Assembly (NCBI GenBank): GCA_007119305.1
Contig: SKPY01000275.1
Coordinates: forward strand, 1 to 7,878
Length of the DNA stretch: 7,878 nucleotides
From: Nitriliruptorales bacterium
Lineage (GTDB): Bacteria > Actinomycetota > Nitriliruptoria > Euzebyales > Egibacteraceae
Direction: 5' to 3'
Under the pieces are notes generated by a model. The model made no database searches. It saw nothing but the letters and a program-made list of their open reading frames with translations, and was not told the origin of the DNA. A program made the position numbers and the translations under genes. Shown here piece by piece: positions 5,739 to 7,878 of the stretch; within the stretch, counting starts at the first letter, position 1; each line of letters begins with the position of its first letter.

Positions 5739-6777
5739 CGAGGATCACCACGGCCTGCAGGTTCGAGGGACGGTCGGGGTCGAGCCCTTTCGTGGTGGCG
5801 GCGGCGAGCGCGGTCTGGTGGATGGCCGGCAGGTAGAGCACATCCCGCCAGGGCACCGGCAGCTCGGGGTCGAACGCGACCGGGGTGTGGCGACCCGCGG
5901 CCAGCGCCTCCGCGCCTGGTCCGACCAGGGCGGTGGCAGCGCCGAGCTCGGCGACGTCGTCGAGCACCGCGAGCTCCGTCTCGACCCCGGTGGAGGGCGT
6001 GAGCCCGACGACGAGGCTCTGGGCCGTCACGGTCGAGATCGGGCCGTGGCGGAACTCGAGGCTTTGGAACGCCTCGGATGGCGACAGCGACATCTCCTTG
6101 ATCTTGAGCATCGCCTCGCTCGCCAGCCCCCACCGTGGCCCGGTGCCGAGGAAGGTGTAGGCGGTGTTCGGGTCGGCGGCAGCGGGCAGTCCGTCGGCGA
6201 AGGCCGACAGCAGCCTCCGGCCCTCAGCGGCGATCGCGTCGATCACGCCCGCGTCGGGCGCCACGGCGAGCAGCCACGACAGCGCGAGCATCATCGACGT
6301 GAACGATCGGGTCTGAGGGACGGTCTCTTCCATGGCCGACGGGGTGCCGAGCACCCACATCGCGTCCGCCGCGAGCGGCTCCTCGGGAGCGCAGGTCACG
6401 AGGGTGACCTCGCCGAGCCCCCGGTCCTGGAAGGCACCGACGGCGCGGGCGGTCTCCGTCGTCTTGGCCGAGCGGGAGATCGCCACGAGCAGCGCCGGCG
6501 AGCGGGGCACCCACGTCTCAAGGTTGAGGTAGAGCTCGGAGGCGGGGACGGCCGTCGCCGGTATCCCGTGCAGCGCACGGGTGTGCGCGGCTGCCCACTG
6601 CGCGAGGTAGTGCGTCGAGCCGCAGCCGGTGAACACCACGTCGGCGAACGCGGTGAGCTCCGGCAGGCCGTCCGCCGCGCGCCGGCCGATCTCGATGCTC
6701 GCAGCAGCCCAGGTCTCCGGCTGGGAGCGGATCTCCTGTGCCGCTCGGTGGCCCTCCGTCTGTGCTGCTGCGTTCAT
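5731..6777 (-). CDS. Two-SIS-domain sugar isomerase/deaminase, AgaS / GlmS C-terminal-domain-like
   Basis: A 348-aa protein with two SIS domains and no glutaminase domain, the architecture of AgaS, NagB-II and other GlmS-derived deaminases or deglycases. Domain 1 has TGCGSTHYLA (50-59) and AISRSAKTTETA (99-110). Domain 2 has LGTGPRWGLASEAMLKIKEMS (210-230), carrying the KxKE element of GlmS, then SEAFQSLEFRHGP (234-246). The C-terminal KGLDPDRPSNL (330-340) is the usual closing tail, with Lys330 where GlmS has a substrate-contacting lysine. With NagA in the operon, the expected reaction is hexosamine-6-P to ketohexose-6-P plus ammonia; an Amadori-type deglycase is the main alternative. The usual Gly of SxSGxTxET is Ala here (SRSAKTTET). 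The start at 6777 lies 15 bp after the DeoR stop with no good Shine-Dalgarno, so it probably depends on coupling. Confidence 0.9.
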   Translation of the reverse strand: MNAAAQTEGHRAAQEIRSQPETWAAASIEIGRRAADGLPELTAFADVVFTGCGSTHYLAQWAAAHTRALHGIPATAVPASELYLNLETWVPRSPALLVAISRSAKTTETARAVGAFQDRGLGEVTLVTCAPEEPLAADAMWVLGTPSAMEETVPQTRSFTSMMLALSWLLAVAPDAGVIDAIAAEGRRLLSAFADGLPAAADPNTAYTFLGTGPRWGLASEAMLKIKEMSLSPSEAFQSLEFRHGPISTVTAQSLVVGLTPSTGVETELAVLDDVAELGAATALVGPGAEALAAGRHTPVAFDPELPVPWRDVLYLPAIHQTALAAATTKGLDPDRPSNLQAVVILDD

Positions 6778-6792
6778 GGCGTTGTCCGATCG

Positions 6793-7608
6793 CTACACGA
6801 GGATGACCTCGATCTCGGCTTGGCGGAGTGCGATGACGATCCCCTCGGGTGCGTCCTGGTCGGTGACGAGCCGTGATGCGACCGTGACCGGGGCCATGCG
6901 GCTCGCGGCGATGTGGCCGAGCTTGGTGTGGTCCGCGGCGATGATCACCTCGCCGCCCGTGCGCAGGATCGCGCGGTCAGTCTGGAGCTCGGGGAGGTGG
7001 TCGCTCGTGAGGCCGTGCTCGGGGTGCACTCCGCGCATCCCCATGACCACCTTGTCAACGCGGATGTCGCGCAGGGCCTCCTCGGTGAGGTGCCCGATGA
7101 GCGACATCTCCTCACGGCGGAGGATCCCGCCGGCCACGACGAGGTCGATGGCCGGCATGGGCGCCAGGGCGTTGACGATCGTGACCGCGTTCGTGACGAC
7201 CGTGAGGCGCCGCTCGGGAGGGAGCGCCTTCGCGATCTCGAGGGTGGTCGTACCCGAACCGATGAAGACGGTCTCGCCGTCAGCGATGAAGTCCGCCACG
7301 GCACGCCCGATCCGGCGCTTCGCGTGGATCTCGTGGTCGAAGCGCTCCTTGAGCGGCGGCTCCGGCGCAGCGGCAGCCGACGGTGGCACCGCACCGCCGT
7401 GCGTCCGCTCGACCAACCCCTGCTGCTCGAGCTTGCGCAGATCCCGCCGGACCGTCATCCCGCTCACCTCGAACTGCTCGGCGAGCTCGGCCACGGTGAC
7501 CTCCCCCTGCTCGTCCACGAGCTCGGCGATGCGCCGCTGCCGCACCTTGCCAAGATGCGGCGCCCTGCGGGCCCCGTAGGTGTGCCGTTGACGTGCTGAA
7601 GCGTTCAT
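6793..7608 (-). CDS. DeoR/GlpR-family repressor, likely regulator of this operon
   Basis: A 271-aa repressor that binds DNA and senses a phosphorylated sugar. Residues 24-74 form the DeoR helix-turn-helix (RQRRIAELVDEQGEVTVAELAEQFEVSGMTVRRDLRKLEQQG, ending in the signature THGGAV). The effector domain shows GSGTTTLEIAK (117-127), VVTNAVTIVNAL (137-148), GMRGVHPEHGLTS (190-202) and ADHTKLG (225-231), all typical. Two in-frame ATGs exist, at 7626 and 7608; 7608 is preferred because the longer form would be translated from inside the repeat cluster, and neither has a Shine-Dalgarno. A promoter-like TTGATG-18-TAGATA places transcription start at about 7608, so the mRNA may be leaderless. It is the first gene of the leftward operon, 15 bp before the SIS gene, and the repeats just upstream suggest autoregulation. 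Confidence 0.94.
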   Translation of the reverse strand: MNASARQRHTYGARRAPHLGKVRQRRIAELVDEQGEVTVAELAEQFEVSGMTVRRDLRKLEQQGLVERTHGGAVPPSAAAAPEPPLKERFDHEIHAKRRIGRAVADFIADGETVFIGSGTTTLEIAKALPPERRLTVVTNAVTIVNALAPMPAIDLVVAGGILRREEMSLIGHLTEEALRDIRVDKVVMGMRGVHPEHGLTSDHLPELQTDRAILRTGGEVIIAADHTKLGHIAASRMAPVTVASRLVTDQDAPEGIVIALRQAEIEVILV

Positions 7609-7610
7609 GT

Positions 7611-7640
7611 AAACATATCTAAACATAAACGAACATATCC
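7611..7640. promoter_or_regulatory. Three tandem 10-bp repeats, candidate DeoR operator
   Basis: The plus strand reads aaacatatct, aaacataaac, gaacatatcc back to back (7611-7620, 7621-7630, 7631-7640), each sharing (A/G)AACATA. The 10-bp period places each copy on the same DNA face. The block is strongly AT-rich against a GC-rich background, lies between divergent deoR-type and ptsI genes, and its TATGTT-type core resembles operators known for DeoR/GlpR regulators. That the adjacent repressor binds it is inferred. Confidence 0.72.
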
Positions 7641-7645
7641 ATCAA
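7616..7645 (-). promoter_or_regulatory. Candidate leftward promoter for the repressor and PTS operon
   Basis: Minus strand: TTGATG at 7645-7640 as -35 and TAGATA at 7621-7616 as -10, spacer 18. The -10 ends 7 bases before the ATG at 7608, as expected of a leaderless transcript. The repeats cover the spacer and the -10 region, so a bound repressor would block RNA polymerase. The -10 matches the consensus only partly (T, A and one internal A), so this is a tentative call. Confidence 0.35.
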
Positions 7646-7714
7646 GTGCTTGCCGCGGGATCTGTAGGCTGTCCGCCCAGCGGAGCGACGTGCCTGCCGG
7701 GCGGCGGAGGGAGG

Positions 7715-7878
7715 ATGGGCGTCGTGCTGCGAGGGGTTTCTGGGTCGCCCGGTGCGGCCGTCGGACGGGTGTGGGCGTGGCAGGCGCCGCCGCGTGCGGA
7801 GGCAACGCCGGCGGGCGACCCCGACGAGCAGCTGCGGCGCGTGCGGGACGCGCTCGACCAGGCCCGCCGCGAGCTCGA
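7715..7878 (+). CDS. ptsI: PTS Enzyme I (phosphoenolpyruvate-protein phosphotransferase), N-terminal part; runs off window
   Basis: Enzyme I moves phosphate from phosphoenolpyruvate to HPr and so powers all PTS permeases. Only the first 54 codons are present. VLRGVSGSPGAAVGRVWAW matches the family opening (LxGIxxSPGxAxGxa), followed by DPDEQLRRVRDALDQARREL, the start of the helical HPr-binding region. The phosphorylated His lies beyond the window. GGAGGGAGG (7706-7714) abuts the ATG at 7715; GTG at 7724, in frame, is 9 bases from the GAGG and gives MLRGVSGSPG, so it may be the true start. The gene is divergent from the PTS operon with about 106 bp between starts; a possible -10 (TAGGCT, 7665-7670) is weak. 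Gene identity rests on a short but characteristic stretch. Confidence 0.85.
   Translation, partial: MGVVLRGVSGSPGAAVGRVWAWQAPPRAEATPAGDPDEQLRRVRDALDQARREL

Noticed and set aside
7588..7616. Possible rightward promoter TTGACG followed by TAAACA inside the repeats, driving ptsI
   Set aside because: The -35 is good but the -10 match is poor, spacing is 16, and it would give a leader of roughly 90 bases; not distinguishable from chance.
7673..7704. CCGCCC/GGGCGG inverted repeat in the ptsI leader
   Set aside because: Six GC-only pairs across a 20-base gap are expected by chance in this base composition.
7605..7805. Minus-strand open frame across the start of ptsI
   Set aside because: Pro/Arg/Ala-rich shadow of the Enzyme I start, running through the promoter and operator region with no family resemblance.
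1..7878. Search for CRISPR arrays, transposases, integrases, terminal inverted repeats or rRNA
   Set aside because: None seen; all substantial sequence is accounted for by the genes and short intergenic sites listed.

Overview
This is a GC-rich window with 3'-end anti-SD-matched ribosome sites, several GTG/TTG starts and tightly overlapping genes. The protein families and codon use point to a member of the Actinomycetota; I cannot place it more closely from sequence alone. The window is dominated by one leftward (minus-strand) sugar phosphotransferase (PTS) operon that reads as a nearly complete uptake and catabolic pathway, most likely for an N-acetylated amino sugar.

Layout from right to left, in transcription order: a DeoR-family repressor (7608-6793); an AgaS/GlmS-like two-SIS-domain protein, probably an amino-sugar-6-phosphate deaminase/isomerase (6777-5731); PTS EIIA (5738-5217), EIIB (5211-4924) and EIIC (4861-3530), all of the ascorbate/UlaCBA type; N-acetylglucosamine-6-phosphate deacetylase NagA (3468-2314); a second, different SIS protein of the UPF0309 type (2317-1571); and a PfkB-family phosphosugar kinase (1560-574). 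Gaps are -8 to about 62 bp, so this looks like a single transcript. A perfect 12-bp inverted repeat sits between the transporter genes and nagA, and a smaller stem-loop lies just after the last gene.

To the right, on the plus strand, the first 54 codons of PTS Enzyme I (ptsI) start at 7715 and run out of the window. The DeoR gene and ptsI are therefore divergent. Between them lie three head-to-tail 10-bp AT-rich repeats, the best candidate operator. To the left, a plus-strand TetR-family regulator (36-587) meets the kinase gene tail to tail; its C-terminus looks shifted out of frame or eroded.

Proposed working model (inference): EI and an HPr not seen here energise EIIA, then EIIB, and EIIC imports the sugar as its 6-phosphate. 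NagA removes the acetyl group, the AgaS-like protein deaminates/isomerises the hexosamine phosphate, and the PfkB kinase makes a bisphosphate for an aldolase encoded elsewhere. The DeoR protein would sense a phosphosugar intermediate and control its own operon. The most unusual points are a vitamin-C-type permease tied to amino-sugar enzymes with no ascorbate-breakdown genes, and the uncharacterised UPF0309 SIS protein between nagA and the kinase.
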